From Nitrosomonas sp. (GTDB taxonomy: Bacteria; Pseudomonadota; Gammaproteobacteria; Burkholderiales; Nitrosomonadaceae), in contig JADKHF010000042.1 in assembly GCA_016721865.1 (NCBI GenBank), forward strand, positions 62,001-126,000: a stretch of DNA of 64,000 nt, written 5' to 3'. The stretch's first letter is position 1, and every line of letters starts with the position of its first letter. Of the stretch, positions 1 to 10,055 are shown piece by piece. The notes under the pieces are model-generated. The model had not been told where the DNA came from. It saw only the letters and a program-made list of their open reading frames with translations, and did not search any database. The translations under genes were made by a program, and so were the position numbers.

Positions 1-487
1 CTAATCCCATAACGTTGTAGTTTGGCATGACCCGAACTGCCCCCAAATAGCTTAATGTTAGCAATGAGCCGTTTCTGTTTTGCATCAAAGGTAGCGCAGC
101 TTTGGCGAGTGCAGAAAAGCTATAGGCGCTGATATCATGCGCGATGCGAAAGGCTTCACGGCTCACACTTTCCAGGTAATCACCGGTTAGTGCTTCACGG
201 GGGGCAAAAGCAATAGAATGAATAATACAATCCAGTCCGTCCCAATGCTTTTTCAGGTTTTCAAAACACAGCGCGATTTCATCGTCACTTGCTACATTAC
301 AGGGAAATAGCAAGTTGCTACCAAATTCGGCAGCCAGCTTTTCCACGCGTCCACGGATTTCTTCGCCTTGGTAAGTAAAAGCCAATAATGCGCCTTCACG
401 CTTCATCGCCTTGGCGATGCCATAAGCAATTGACCGGTTGCTCAGTAATCCAGTAATGAGTACGCGTTTATTTGCGAGAAATCCCAT
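1..487 (-). CDS. fabI: Enoyl-[acyl-carrier-protein] reductase (NADH), C-terminus cut by window edge
   Basis: Reduces the enoyl-ACP double bond in the last step of each fatty-acid elongation cycle, in the cytoplasm. The start is the ATG at 487-485 and the reading frame stays open to base 1, giving about 162 residues. The N-terminus begins [20 protein letters not shown], the NAD-binding Rossmann loop of FabI. Further on there is a FabI-type [11 protein letters not shown] segment, then LSYFGA and PNYNVMG, which hold the two active-site tyrosines of the Y-x6-Y-x-M-x-K motif; the lysine falls outside the window. It is transcribed away from the ABC transporter genes that begin at 626. The other fatty-acid genes are 42 kb away, so it is not part of that cluster. 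Identification is by motif recognition only. Confidence 0.93.
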   Translation of the reverse strand, partial: MGFLANKRVLITGLLSNRSIAYGIAKAMKREGALLAFTYQGEEIRGRVEKLAAEFGSNLLFPCNVASDDEIALCFENLKKHWDGLDCIIHSIAFAPREALTGDYLESVSREAFRIAHDISAYSFSALAKAALPLMQNRNGSLLTLSYLGAVRVMPNYNVMGL

Positions 488-625
488 AAAAATCCCTTGT
501 AAAATTGTGTCAATTGGCAAATTATAGCTTAAGGGAGAAGCAAGGTGGAGTTGTGCACGAAAAGATATAGGGTATGCGCGTGTTTTTTGCTTAAAACAAG
601 TTAATTCCGATAAACTGGGTTTGCA

Positions 626-2818
626 ATGGAAAAATTAGTTACTACATCATGGTTGTTGATTCTGTCGGCATTATTCTTATCTGCCTGCGACCAAAATAAT
701 TGGAATAATCCCTATTCGGTTGCGGATGCAGAGAAAAATATTCTTTATAATGTTTTTACCGAGCGGCCTAAACATCTTGATCCGGTGCAATCCTATAGTT
801 CTAATGAAATTCAATTCACCGCGCAAATTTATGAACCCCCGCTGCAATATCATTATTTAAAACGCCCCTTTGCATTGATTCCTGCAACAGCAAAAGAAAT
901 ACCTGTTGTGAAATATTTTGATAATGCAGGGAATCAATTACCGGATGATGCATTGGCGACAGATATTGCCTATAGTGTTTATGAAATCTCGATTAAGCCG
1001 GGAATTCTTTTTCAACCGCATCCAGCATTTGCAAGTAATGCGCAAGGTCACTGGTTGTACCATGATCTGAATGAGCAAGAATTGATATCGGTATTTAAGC
1101 TATCTGATTTGCCTCAAACAGGAACGAGGGAATTGCTGGCAGAAGATTATGTATATCAGATCAAACGCTTGGCGCATCCAAGACTGCACTCACCGATATT
1201 TGGACTCATGGCAGATTACATAGTCGGACTGAATGACTATGCCAAGGTATTAAAACAGGCTGATCAGGAGCTATCCAAAGGAGAAACATACCTCGATCTG
1301 AGGGATTACCGATTGGATGGGGTGCAAGTTGTTGACAAGTATACTTATCGCATAAAAATAACCGGAAAGTATCCGCAATTTACCTATTGGCTGGCTATGC
1401 ATTTTTTTGCACCGATTCCTTGGGAAGCGGATCGTTTTTATTCGCAGAAGGGCTTAATACAAAAAAACATTACATTGGACTGGTATCCGGTTGGTACAGG
1501 CCCATATATGTTAACTGAGAATGATCCAAATTTGAGAATGGTGTTAGAAAATAATCCTAATTTCCATAATGAATTTTATCCGGCTGAAGGAATGCCTGGG
1601 GATGCGGAAAATGGTTTGTTAGTTGATTCTGGAAAGAAATTGCCATTTATCGAAAAAATAATTTTTACGCGTGAAAAAGAAAGTATCCCGCGGTGGAATA
1701 AATTCTTGCAAGGTTATTATGATGCTACTGGTATTGGTTCGGATAGTTTTGACCAAGCCGTGCAATTGGTGGGGCAGGGAGAAGCAACTGTCACTGAAGC
1801 CATGGTAGAACAAGGGATAAGACTCGAGACAACTGTGGCGGTATCGACTTATTACATGGGTTTTAACATGCTGGATCCGGTCGTGGGCGGAACCAATGCG
1901 CAGGAACGTGAATCGGCCAGAAAGCTCAGGCAGGCGATTTCAATTGCTGTGGATTATGAAGAATTTATTTCAATTTTTGCAAATGGCCGCGGAATGCCGG
2001 CTCAAAGTCCGATCTCTCCGGGTATTGCAGGTTATCGTGAGGGGAAAGAAGGCATCAATTCAGTGGTGTACGAATGGATTAATGATCAGCCACAGCGCAA
2101 ATCAATTCATGTTGCAAAGACTTTGCTTGCCGAGGCAGGATATCCAAATGGAATAGATCAGCGAACCGGTGCACCGTTAATTTTGTATTTTGATGTGACA
2201 GCGCGCAGTTCAGAAGATAGATCGAAGCTCGATTGGATGCGTAAACAGTTTCAAAAATTAAATATACAACTGGTGGTGAGGAGTACTGATTATAATCGCT
2301 TTCAGGACAAGATCCGTAAAGGCAATGCGCAAATTTTTGAATGGGGCTGGAATGCAGACTACCCTGATGCAGAGAATTTTCTGTTTTTATTGTACGGGCC
2401 GCAAAGTAAAGTACGCAATAGTGGTGAGAATGCTGCCAACTATGATAATGCAGAATACAATCAATTATTTGAGCAGATGAAGAATATGGAGGATGGACCC
2501 GAACGGCAACTAATAATTGATCGTATGGTGGAAATACTTCGCTATGATGCTCCCTGGTTGTGGGGGTATCATCCGAAAGATTATGGACTGTATCATTCCT
2601 GGTATCAGAATGTTAAACCCAACAGAATATCGAATAATAATCTTAAGTTTTTAAAAATAGACGCTGCTTTGAGAGCGAAAAAGCGTCGTGAATGGAATGA
2701 GCCGGTATTATGGCCCATTGCGCTGCTGCTGGTTGTGCTGGCAGTCAGTCTTTTTCCCGCTATGGCAGCCTTTCGCCGCCATGAAAGCAGCACGGCCTTG
2801 CGCGCACCATCCTCGTGA
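626..2818 (+). CDS. ABC transporter substrate-binding lipoprotein, peptide/opine family 5
   Basis: Periplasmic solute receptor of a peptide-type ABC importer. The N-terminus is a lipoprotein signal with lipobox LSAC (Cys about residue 21). The body is a full-length SBP family 5 fold, with the [11 protein letters not shown] and YEPPLQY regions near the start and [11 protein letters not shown] in the middle. At 730 residues it is longer than the usual 520-600. It is odd in also having a hydrophobic C-terminal segment (about residues 700-722, [17 protein letters not shown]) followed by basic residues, so the protein may be anchored at both ends. The permease gene follows after 21 nt, so the two are probably cotranscribed. 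The substrate cannot be read from sequence; peptides are the family default. Confidence 0.85.
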   Translation: MEKLVTTSWLLILSALFLSACDQNNWNNPYSVADAEKNILYNVFTERPKHLDPVQSYSSNEIQFTAQIYEPPLQYHYLKRPFALIPATAKEIPVVKYFDNAGNQLPDDALATDIAYSVYEISIKPGILFQPHPAFASNAQGHWLYHDLNEQELISVFKLSDLPQTGTRELLAEDYVYQIKRLAHPRLHSPIFGLMADYIVGLNDYAKVLKQADQELSKGETYLDLRDYRLDGVQVVDKYTYRIKITGKYPQFTYWLAMHFFAPIPWEADRFYSQKGLIQKNITLDWYPVGTGPYMLTENDPNLRMVLENNPNFHNEFYPAEGMPGDAENGLLVDSGKKLPFIEKIIFTREKESIPRWNKFLQGYYDATGIGSDSFDQAVQLVGQGEATVTEAMVEQGIRLETTVAVSTYYMGFNMLDPVVGGTNAQERESARKLRQAISIAVDYEEFISIFANGRGMPAQSPISPGIAGYREGKEGINSVVYEWINDQPQRKSIHVAKTLLAEAGYPNGIDQRTGAPLILYFDVTARSSEDRSKLDWMRKQFQKLNIQLVVRSTDYNRFQDKIRKGNAQIFEWGWNADYPDAENFLFLLYGPQSKVRNSGENAANYDNAEYNQLFEQMKNMEDGPERQLIIDRMVEILRYDAPWLWGYHPKDYGLYHSWYQNVKPNRISNNNLKFLKIDAALRAKKRREWNEPVLWPIALLLVVLAVSLFPAMAAFRRHESSTALRAPSS

Positions 2819-2839
2819 CATCACAATATTATATTAGCA

Positions 2840-3817
2840 ATGTTTGGCTATATCATTAGGCGCATTTTATATGCAATACCGATTCTCATCGGGGTTAATC
2901 TGATTACATTCGCTTTGTTCTTTGTAGTGAATACGCCCGATGATATGGCGCGTATGCAATTAGGCATTAAATACGTAACGCCTGAAGCCATAGAAAAATG
3001 GAAAATTGAACGGGGCTATGATAAGCCCTTGTTGTTCAATCAGGAAGCAGAAAAACTGGAGAAATTGACCAATACAATTTTCTTTGAAAAATCGGTATCG
3101 ATGTTTGTTTTCGATTTTGGCCGGGCTGATGATGGACGCGATATTGCACTGGAGATCAAGTCACGCATGTTGCCTAGCCTTGCTATTGCATTGCCGGTAT
3201 TTGTCCTGGGATTGATTGTATATATTACTATCGCATTGCTGATGGTTTTTTTTCGCGCCACTTATATTGATTTCTGGGGAGTGGTTTTTTGTGTGGCGTT
3301 GATGTCTATTTCCAGCTTGTTTTATATTATTGCGGGGCAATTTTTAGTGAGCAAGCTATGGCATTGGGTGCCCATATCGGGTTATGGAAGCGGGCTGGAT
3401 GCAGCCAAATTTCTGTTGTTGCCTATCCTAATTGGCGTAATCGGTAGCGTTGGGTCGAGCACGCGCTGGTATCGCACAATTTTTCTGGAAGAAATGAATA
3501 AAGAATATGTGCGCACAGCCAGAGCCAAGGGGTTGTCCGAGCGTATTGTTTTATTTAAGCATGTACTCAGGAATGCAATGATTCCTATTCTAACGGGTGC
3601 GGTGGTCGTGGTGCCTTTGTTATTTTTAGGCAGCTTGCTGGTTGAATCGTTTTTTGGTATTCCGGGACTTGGCAGCTATACCATTGATGCGATTAACTCG
3701 CAGGATTTTGCAATTGTGCGGGCAATGGTTTTTCTTGGATCAATGCTGTATATCATGGGCTTAATTTTAACGGATATATCCTACACACTCGTTGATCCAC
3801 GAATTCGTCTAACATAG
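2840..3817 (+). CDS. ABC transporter permease, DppB/OppB type
   Basis: Inner-membrane channel subunit of the same peptide-type importer. It starts MFGYIIRRILYAIPILIGVN, the classic first helix of DppB-like permeases, and has about six predicted membrane segments. The cytoplasmic EAA loop that contacts the ATPase is visible as EYVRTARAKGLSERIV followed by LRNAMIPILT. At 325 residues it has the normal family length. Normally a second permease (DppC type) and two ATPases follow; here the next gene, 95 nt downstream, is an unrelated acetyltransferase. The transporter in this window is therefore only half encoded, and its partners must lie elsewhere or be lost. Confidence 0.88.
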   Translation: MFGYIIRRILYAIPILIGVNLITFALFFVVNTPDDMARMQLGIKYVTPEAIEKWKIERGYDKPLLFNQEAEKLEKLTNTIFFEKSVSMFVFDFGRADDGRDIALEIKSRMLPSLAIALPVFVLGLIVYITIALLMVFFRATYIDFWGVVFCVALMSISSLFYIIAGQFLVSKLWHWVPISGYGSGLDAAKFLLLPILIGVIGSVGSSTRWYRTIFLEEMNKEYVRTARAKGLSERIVLFKHVLRNAMIPILTGAVVVVPLLFLGSLLVESFFGIPGLGSYTIDAINSQDFAIVRAMVFLGSMLYIMGLILTDISYTLVDPRIRLT

Positions 3818-3912
3818 GGAGCTGGTAATGTAAGATGCCCCCGAAATAATCTCAGCATCCGGAAAATTGAGCCTTTAATCACTCTGAAAAAATAACTGGG
3901 ATTTCAAAAAAC

Positions 3913-6737
3913 ATGGGCCATCACTATCTCAAGCCGCTCTTCTCACCTGAATCAGTTGCCATATTTGGAGCAAGCGATCGTGTAGATTCTGTTGGTCAGA
4001 TTGTTCTGAGCAATATGCTGAAAAGTGGTTATAAAGGCGCACTTTTTCCTATCAATCCCAAGCATGAGGAAATTCAAGGGAATAGAGCCTATGCCTCATT
4101 ATTCCAGGTCAGCGAAATTGTAGAGCTTGCAGTTGTTGCCACGCCAGCGCAAAGCGTACCTGACATTATTGAAGATTGCGGAAAGCACGGGATCAAGGCC
4201 GCCGTCATTATCACTGCGGGCTTTTCCGAAACCGGACCTGCTGGACAGGCATTAGAGCGTGCGGTACTGGAAAATTCCCGTCGCTATGGGGTACGCCTGC
4301 TTGGTCCAAACTGTCTGGGGATCATGCGTCCTGATATAGGCCTGAATGCAACGTTTAATAAAGGCAGTGCAAACGTAGGTAATCTGGCTTTTGTGTCACA
4401 ATCAGGCGCACTCTGCACTGCTATTCTGGATTGGGCGCAGACTAACGACGTGGGGTTTTCCAGTGTGGTTTCACTGGGCTCTTCTGCTGATGTGGACTTT
4501 GGCGAAATACTCGACTATCTGGTGACAGATCAGCAGACTCAAAATATTTTGTTATACATCGAAGGCATACGGAATGCGCGCAGCTTTATGAGTTCACTGC
4601 GTGCTGCCGCGCGCATCAAGCCGGTCATTCTGGTTAAAGTCGGACGCCATGCAGCGGGCTCCAAAGCGGCCATGTCGCATACAGCATCGCTGGTTGGATC
4701 TGATGATGCATTCGATGCAGCGGTTCGGCGTGCTGGTGTTGTGCGTGTACAAACCATTACGCAATTATTCTCAGCCGCAAAAGCACTGTCCTGTGGCTTT
4801 CATCCGAGCGGCAATCGGCTGGCAATCGTCACCAACGGAGGCGGTCCCGGCGTGATGGCTACCGATCACGCAATTGATCTGGGTCTGGAAATGGCTACTT
4901 TGTCAGACAGTACCATGGAACAGTTAAATCAGGTGTTGCCGCCTACCTGGTCACACGGCAATCCGGTGGACGTGATCGGTGATGCGCAGGCTGACCGCTA
5001 CCAGAATGCGGTACGCGCATGCCTGGAGGATCCGAATGTGGATGGGTGGGGGGGTGTGGTGGGGGCAAATACTCACCGCACCGCGTTTTTGGGGGGGGGG
5101 GGGGGGGTGGGGTGGGGGGGGGGGGGGGTGGGGGGGGGGGGGGGGGGGGGGTGGGGGGGGGGGGGGGGTGGGGGGGGGGGGGGGGTGGTTGTTTTGGGGT
5201 GGGTGTTTGTTTATGGTTGTGGGGTGTTTCTCCGCGAACGCCGCACGCATTAATAGAGCTGTCGAAGCAATACAGCAAACCTTTGCTGACTTGCTGGATG
5301 GGGGAATCGCAGGTAGCGGAATCCCGCGTCGCTTTTAATCTGGCGAAGAAACCCAATTTTCGTACGCCCGAGCCGGCGGTAGAGGTATTCTCGTATCTGT
5401 CAGCCTATTATCGTAACCAGAAGCTGCTGATGCAAATGCCGGGGCCTTTGTCGCACCACCTGGAGCCCGATGTAGAAGCTGCGCGCATGATTATAGATGG
5501 CGCATTGCAGGATCGGCGCAAGATATTAAGCGAAATGGAATCGAAGGCTTTGCTTTCTGCCTTTCATATTCCGGTAGCACAGACCATGATCGCGCATTCG
5601 CCAAACGAAGCGTTGCTCATCGCGCAACAATTGGGATTCCCTGTGGTGATGAAAGTCAACTCACGCGACATTACCCATAAAACCGATGCCGGCGGTGTAC
5701 TGCTGAATCTGGCAAACGCTCAGGCTGTAACAGTGGCCTACCATGCGATCATCGCAAACGTTAAATTGAATCGCCCGGATGCGCGCATGGATGGCGTTTC
5801 GATAGAGCCCATGGTGGTTAAACCGAATGGCCGCGAGTTGATGGTGGGTGTTACTTACGATGCGGTATTTGGTCCGGTGATTACCTTTGGTGCTGGCGGT
5901 ACTATGGTGGAGGTAATGGGTGATCGCGCTGTTGTCTTGCCTCCACTTAACACTTTCCTGGTGAAAGATTTGATTCAAAGTACGCATGCCGCGAAGATGC
6001 TCGGTACTTTCCGGCATATGCCGCCGGTTGATATGGCTGCGCTGGAAAGCGTGTTGTTACGCGTATCAGAGATGGTATGCGAGCTGCCAGCATTGACGGA
6101 AATGGATATCAATCCGTTGATCGTCGATGAGCACGGTGCGCTGGCAGCCGATGCGCGCATCGTGATTGCCCTGCGTCAGCCCAGTGCAGATCGCTATGCA
6201 CATATGGCGATTTATCCTTATCCCACACATCTGATCAGCACTTGGCAATTGGCTGACGGCAGAAATATCACCATAAGACCAATCCGGCCGGAAGATGCGG
6301 AGATTGAGCAGGCTTTTGTACGCGGCTTGTCGGAAGAGGCGCGTTATTTCCGCTTTATGTTCAGCGTGCAGGAACTCAGCCAAACCATGCTGTTACGCTT
6401 TACGCAAATTGATTACAGTCGTGAAATGGCTTTAATTGCAGTAACCTACGAACAAGACAAAGAAATTGAATTGGGTGTTGCGCGTTTTTCCATCAATCCT
6501 GAGGGGGAAAGCTGCGAATTTGCGCTGGTCATCGCAGATGCCATGCAGGGCAAAGGTTTGGGTCAGAAACTCATGACAGCGTTAATGGATGCCGCCCGCG
6601 CCAAGGGATTAAAGGTCATGGCCGGTGAAGTACTTAAAACCAATACCAATATGTTGAAACTGATGAACAGACTTGGCTTTAGCGTTGAAGACAGATTGGA
6701 CGACGATAATATCAAGCGTGTCAGTAAGATATTATGA
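3913..6737 (+). CDS. Pat/YfiQ-type protein acetyltransferase: NDP-forming acyl-CoA synthetase-like plus GNAT; broken by a poly-G block
   Basis: Proteins of this architecture acetylate lysines of metabolic enzymes such as acetyl-CoA synthetase. The first part (3913 to about 5046) carries the CoA-binding domain (LFSPESVAIFGASDRVDSVG) and the synthetase-like domains. The second part (from about 5247, a different frame) carries the ATP-grasp domain (FPVVMKVNSRDITHKTDAGG) and a C-terminal GNAT domain with the acetyl-CoA loop MQGKGLGQKLM. Between them, 5042-5225 is almost pure G with scattered T, and the frame changes across it. The normal protein is about 900 residues; the span here is about 120 nt too long, so the block has replaced roughly 75 nt of real sequence. 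Outside the block the gene looks well conserved. A deacylase remnant follows immediately. Confidence 0.85.
5042..5225 (+). repeat. Low-complexity poly-G/T tract inside the acetyltransferase gene
   Basis: Runs of G up to about 20 long, separated by single T. The edges are degraded versions of plausible coding sequence: the island ACTCACCGCA inside the block resembles the Leu-Thr-Pro codons expected at this point of the protein. A gradual slide from normal sequence into G is what a low-quality consensus produces, so this is most likely an assembly artefact. A genuine simple-sequence expansion is possible but less likely. Confidence 0.8.
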
Positions 6738-6744
6738 CGAAAGA

Positions 6745-7030
6745 ATGAAATCAGCACTTAAACCCAACATGGGCAAGAACCATCCAGAATGCCCTGCGCG
6801 CATTCTGGCCGTCTACGATCAGCGCATCGCTTCCGGTTTGATGTCTTTTCTGGACCGGCAAGAAGTTTCCTCCGCAGGCAATAGTTATTGCAGCGCGTAC
6901 ATTCGATCGACTATATCGAGACCATCTTCAAGACCTCATTCAGTAATGGATTGGCTTGGAAGAGGGAGCTATGCTTTCCATGCCTTAGGCCGCCGTGCTT
7001 GCACACATTAAAGTACTTGGCGGAGTTTAA
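6745..7030 (+). pseudogene. Remnant of histone-deacetylase-like (AcuC/AphA family) deacylase
   Basis: The frame from 6745 reads NMGKNHPECPARILAVYDQR, the hallmark N-terminal segment of class I/II HDAC-like amidohydrolases. It continues IASGLMSFLDRQE and then loses the family. Around 6885 the family resumes in another frame as LLQRVHSIDYIETIFKT, so at least one indel is present. After about 7000 only scattered similarity remains (an AAVLAH-like stretch). The roughly 210 residues holding the zinc ligands and active site are absent. The usual first residues before the MG-x-x-HPE motif are also missing. It starts 8 nt after the acetyltransferase stop, so an acetylase/deacetylase operon has probably lost its deacetylase half. 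Confidence 0.72.
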
Positions 7031-7245
7031 AGCACCGCTGTGGTGGGTAGCATAAAGAGACTTTTGCAAAACTTTTTTAAAATTTAAGCCAAAGCTGCTG
7101 CTGTTTTTTGAATCCGCCCTGTATGCCCATGTATGTGCTGGAATCTGTGTCTTTGCATTATAATTTCGTTTGCCGGCTCTGTTGCATGCGATAAAGGTAC
7201 TTCACTTTTTAAGCGCTGCATAAAAAAACAAAAAGGAAATGTTTC

Positions 7246-7722
7246 ATGAGTACTATTTGGTTTAAAGATTATACCATTGCGTATCTGGAAGGTTTACGCA
7301 ATGCCAATATGGGCGAACATATCGGTATTCAGTTTACCGAACTGGGGCCTGATTTTTTGAAGGCGCGTATGCCCGTCGATAAGCGCACAACGCAACCATT
7401 CGGTATCCTGCATGGCGGTGCCAGTTGCGTGCTATCCGAAACCTTGGGCAGTGTGTCGGGTTGGATGACAATTGACCCGGAAAAGTACCGTGCGGTCGGG
7501 CTGGAGCTTAATATCAACCACGTTCGTGCGGTTACCAAGGGTCATGTTATTGGTATTTGCACACCGTTACATACTGGCCGCCGTACACAAGTCTGGCAAA
7601 CGGATATTGTTGAAGAAGCTACTGGCAAGCGCGTGGCGATTTCGCGATTAACATTGGCGATCATTGAACAAGGCACGCTCAGTGCGCAGAAGGAACATGT
7701 GATCGTCGAGAGAGAGTCATAA
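7246..7722 (+). CDS. Hotdog-fold acyl-CoA thioesterase, MenI/YdiI-like
   Basis: Hydrolyses an acyl- or aroyl-CoA thioester in the cytoplasm. It aligns by eye with E. coli YdiI/MenI over the whole length: MPVDKRTTQPFGILHGGAS, then LSETLGS with the catalytic Glu, then LHTGRRTQVW. It is 158 residues, somewhat longer than YdiI because of a C-terminal tail. AAAAGGAAA precedes the ATG at good Shine-Dalgarno spacing. If the organism uses ubiquinone rather than menaquinone, as ammonia oxidisers do, a naphthoate role is unlikely and a broader thioesterase role more likely; that is inference. Confidence 0.87.
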   Translation: MSTIWFKDYTIAYLEGLRNANMGEHIGIQFTELGPDFLKARMPVDKRTTQPFGILHGGASCVLSETLGSVSGWMTIDPEKYRAVGLELNINHVRAVTKGHVIGICTPLHTGRRTQVWQTDIVEEATGKRVAISRLTLAIIEQGTLSAQKEHVIVERES

Positions 7723-7740
7723 CACAGTGATCCAACAAAA

Positions 7741-7774
7741 AACCCTTATACTTCCGGTGTGAGGGTTCTTGTTA
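7741..7774 (+). terminator. Weak terminator-like hairpin after the thioesterase gene
   Basis: AACCCT and AGGGTT form a 6-bp stem around a 15-nt loop, followed by TCTTGTT. The stem is short and the U-run poor, so it may be a weak or Rho-assisted end. Confidence 0.35.
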
Positions 7775-7815
7775 ATGTTGAATGAAAACTAGAGCAGTGT
7801 TGTGTATGAGCTTTT

Positions 7816-8277
7816 TTAAGTTTCCTTGCTGTCTTTACTCTTGCTGGTTTCCACTTCTTCGGGGACTACTTTTTCATCCGATGATTCAGTATTTCCGGAT
7901 TGCTCTTCTGTTTTTAGGTCAGCGGCTTCAACGGTAGCCGTTTCAGTAGAGTTCCTGTCGTCATCTGATGGATTGTCCCCGGTATGATCATTATCTTTGC
8001 CTTTGCTGTTCCACATGAAATAAGCCGCACCCATTGTAACCACAACAACCGGCATAGTAATAAAAACCAGCAATGCATATTCCACCGTGATGTCTGATCC
8101 TTGAGGAGGTGGGCTATTCACCAAAACGTAAGCATGCGTCAAGGCAACCCCATAAACAGGCAGCTATGCAGCCATATAACGGTTAGTAATGAACGGACGA
8201 ACCGTCAGCATATTCAAAATATTGGAACCGTAGTATCCAATGAAATAAACAAAAATATAAAAGAAGATGGCGCCCAT
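7816..8277 (-). pseudogene. Small multi-pass membrane protein with an in-frame amber codon
   Basis: Read from the ATG at 8277, one frame runs 37 codons (MGAIFFYIFVYFIGYYGSN...), meets TAG at 8166-8164, and then continues open to 7816. A good Shine-Dalgarno (CAGGAAAA) lies 7-9 nt before that ATG, while the downstream part has only a TTG at 8142 without a convincing site. The joined product would be 153 residues with three hydrophobic segments (about residues 3-24, 38-52 and 68-92) and a charged Asp/Glu/Ser/Thr-rich tail. The TAG probably replaces a CAG (Gln). It could be a nonsense mutation, a sequencing error or, less likely, a readthrough site. I do not recognise the family. Confidence 0.6.
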
Positions 8278-8409
8278 AGGTTTTCCTGTATAAATCTGGT
8301 TTATCGGTTATAAAAATCAGGTTTCATAAAAAGGCTAAGAATATTTGGCCTTATGATACACAGATCATCATCAAAAATGTACTGATAAAGCTGGGTGAGA
8401 AATCATCAG

Positions 8410-8427
8410 TTAGATTCTGAAATCTAA
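8410..8427. repeat. Perfect 7-bp inverted repeat
   Basis: TTAGATT-CTGA-AATCTAA, a perfect short palindrome just upstream of the promoter candidate at 8438. It could be an operator; no regulator is implied by the neighbours. Confidence 0.35.
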
Positions 8428-8437
8428 GATGGCAGTT

Positions 8438-8466
8438 TGTGCATAGTATCATCCCGCTCTTTATAC
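8438..8466 (+). promoter_or_regulatory. Candidate sigma-70 promoter for a short orphan transcript
   Basis: TTGTGC and TTATAC are separated by 18 nt and could act as -35 and -10 elements. Transcription from here would run about 140 nt to the terminator at 8587-8616 without crossing a gene. Prediction by eye only. Confidence 0.3.
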
Positions 8467-8586
8467 AAAAGAAATATGCAATTAATTTAGAAGTGTTTTG
8501 CTGAATGATTGCTGGTTTTTCTGCTATCACAAATCCTTCTCAGTAACCGTGTTAGACTCGGCAAGTATCTTCCTCAGTGTTAATTA

Positions 8587-8616
8587 ATCAACGTTCTTTG
8601 AGCGTTGATTTTTTTC
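8587..8616 (+). terminator. Rho-independent terminator without an obvious plus-strand gene before it
   Basis: ATCAACG pairs with CGTTGAT, extended inward by two more pairs, and is followed by a run of T. The nearest plus-strand gene upstream ends at 7722, so this terminator may end a small RNA transcribed from within 8314-8586. It also insulates the DUF3422 gene that begins at 8694. Confidence 0.7.
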
Positions 8617-8693
8617 GATAGCCAAAAGATTCATCTATTCGTAATAAAAATTAGGTATGCTACAGACTGGTTAAATCTAATCAAACCGTTGTT

Positions 8694-10048
8694 ATGGATT
8701 CTCTCACCCCGCTATCTTCATTGACTACTGAACCTCAGGATCTCCTTAAAGAGAAATTGCTGGCTATCCCAGAATATTCGCAAAGGCAGGAGTTACATAA
8801 CGAGCTTAATTCGGTCGCGTATGAACTCCTGGCGCCGCCTGTTGAACTATCTCATTTGGTATTGATATCTGAGCGTCACTGGGTTGATCAGGAACGTGAG
8901 TTGATCGGTGAGTTATGTGAACGTTATGTTATTAATCCGCCCAATACACATGAAAATGATTTTAGTGCGGATTTTGGAGAATTCGCCTCCGCTGGGAGCG
9001 GCATACCGAGTACTCGACGTATACCGTTTATCGTGCAAAGCCATTTGTAACCCCTTTTGAGCATCCGGCGATTGAGTACGTGCCGCAGGAGTGGTTGATC
9101 CGTTTGCCCGGTGAATTGCTGGTGGCTACGCATATTGCTTTGGAAGACCGTTCGCGACCTAAACGCAGCTTGCATGAACTGTCTAATCTATTTGCTTCTG
9201 GAACAGTGATCGGTTCCAAGGTGGCGGGAGGTGCTGCCAGTGTGTGGAGTGATAATCAGATACATCATGATAATTTTGGCCGTATATTGATTCATGATGA
9301 AAATTTGCGCAGCCGCCAGGTTGGACGGTTGGTGCAACGCCTGTTGGAGATCGAAACTTACCGCATGCTGGCGATGCTGCCATTGCCGATAACTCGTGAG
9401 ATTATTCCACAATTGGCGCGTGCCGATCAGCGTCTGGCAGAACTGATTGCAAACAATGTGGAGATGACCAGCATCGAAGATGAACAAAGCTTGCTGGATG
9501 AGCTAACCCGTCTGGCAGCGGAGACTGAGCGTTTATCCGCGCAAACCAGTCATCGCTTTAATGCTTCCCGGGCCTATTACGATATTGTGAAATTGCGCAT
9601 CACGGAATTACGCGAAGAACGGATTGAAGGGTTGCAGATGTTGCAGGAATTCATGATTCAGCGATTGTCGTCAGCGATGGGAACCTGTGAATTGGTGCAT
9701 ACCAAACTGGAGACGCTATCGATGCGATTGGGGCGCGCATCGGCGTTGTTGCGCACACGGGTTGATTTGTCTATGGAAGCGCAGATTCACGATTTGCTGA
9801 AATCAATGGATCATCGAGCACATGTGCAGTTGCGCATGCAGGAAACGGTTGAAGGCTTGTCGGTTGTCGTGCTGAGTTATTATCTGCTGGGCATCGTGGG
9901 CTATGGATTAAAAGCGCTTAAGGCGGCAGATCATGACATTAATGTGGAATTGCTGACCGGTCTGGCGATCCCTGTAGTGGTCATTGGCGTTTTCTTTGTC
10001 ATCAGAAGGTTGCGCCATGTGATTACCAAGTTGCATCGGGGCAAGTAA
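8694..10048 (+). CDS. DUF3422 family membrane protein, single-base frameshift
   Basis: The function of this proteobacterial family is unknown. The first section (8694 to about 8984) holds the N-terminal region with ELNSVAYELLAPP and ENDFSADFGEF. The family sequence then continues in another frame as RLRWERHTEYSTYTVYRAKP before reaching the long downstream frame (PQEWLIRLPGELLVATHIAL). One C appears to be missing near 8981-8985, where GAATTCGCCTCC should read GAATTCCGCCTCC. With that base restored the product is about 451 residues, a normal length. The C-terminus has two membrane helices (around VVVLSYYLLGIVGYGL and LAIPVVVIGVFFVI) after a helical, coiled-coil-like middle. A sequencing or assembly error is the simplest explanation. 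Confidence 0.85.
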
Positions 10049-10055
10049 TGGTTGA

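Noticed and set aside
4943..5356. Long proline-rich minus-strand open frames and glycine-rich plus-strand frames
   Set aside because: They are the translation of the poly-G block and have no other support; no family is recognisable.
8101..8313. Plus-strand 70-codon ORF
   Set aside because: It is antisense to the membrane gene, which has the better start, ribosome-binding site and hydrophobic pattern.
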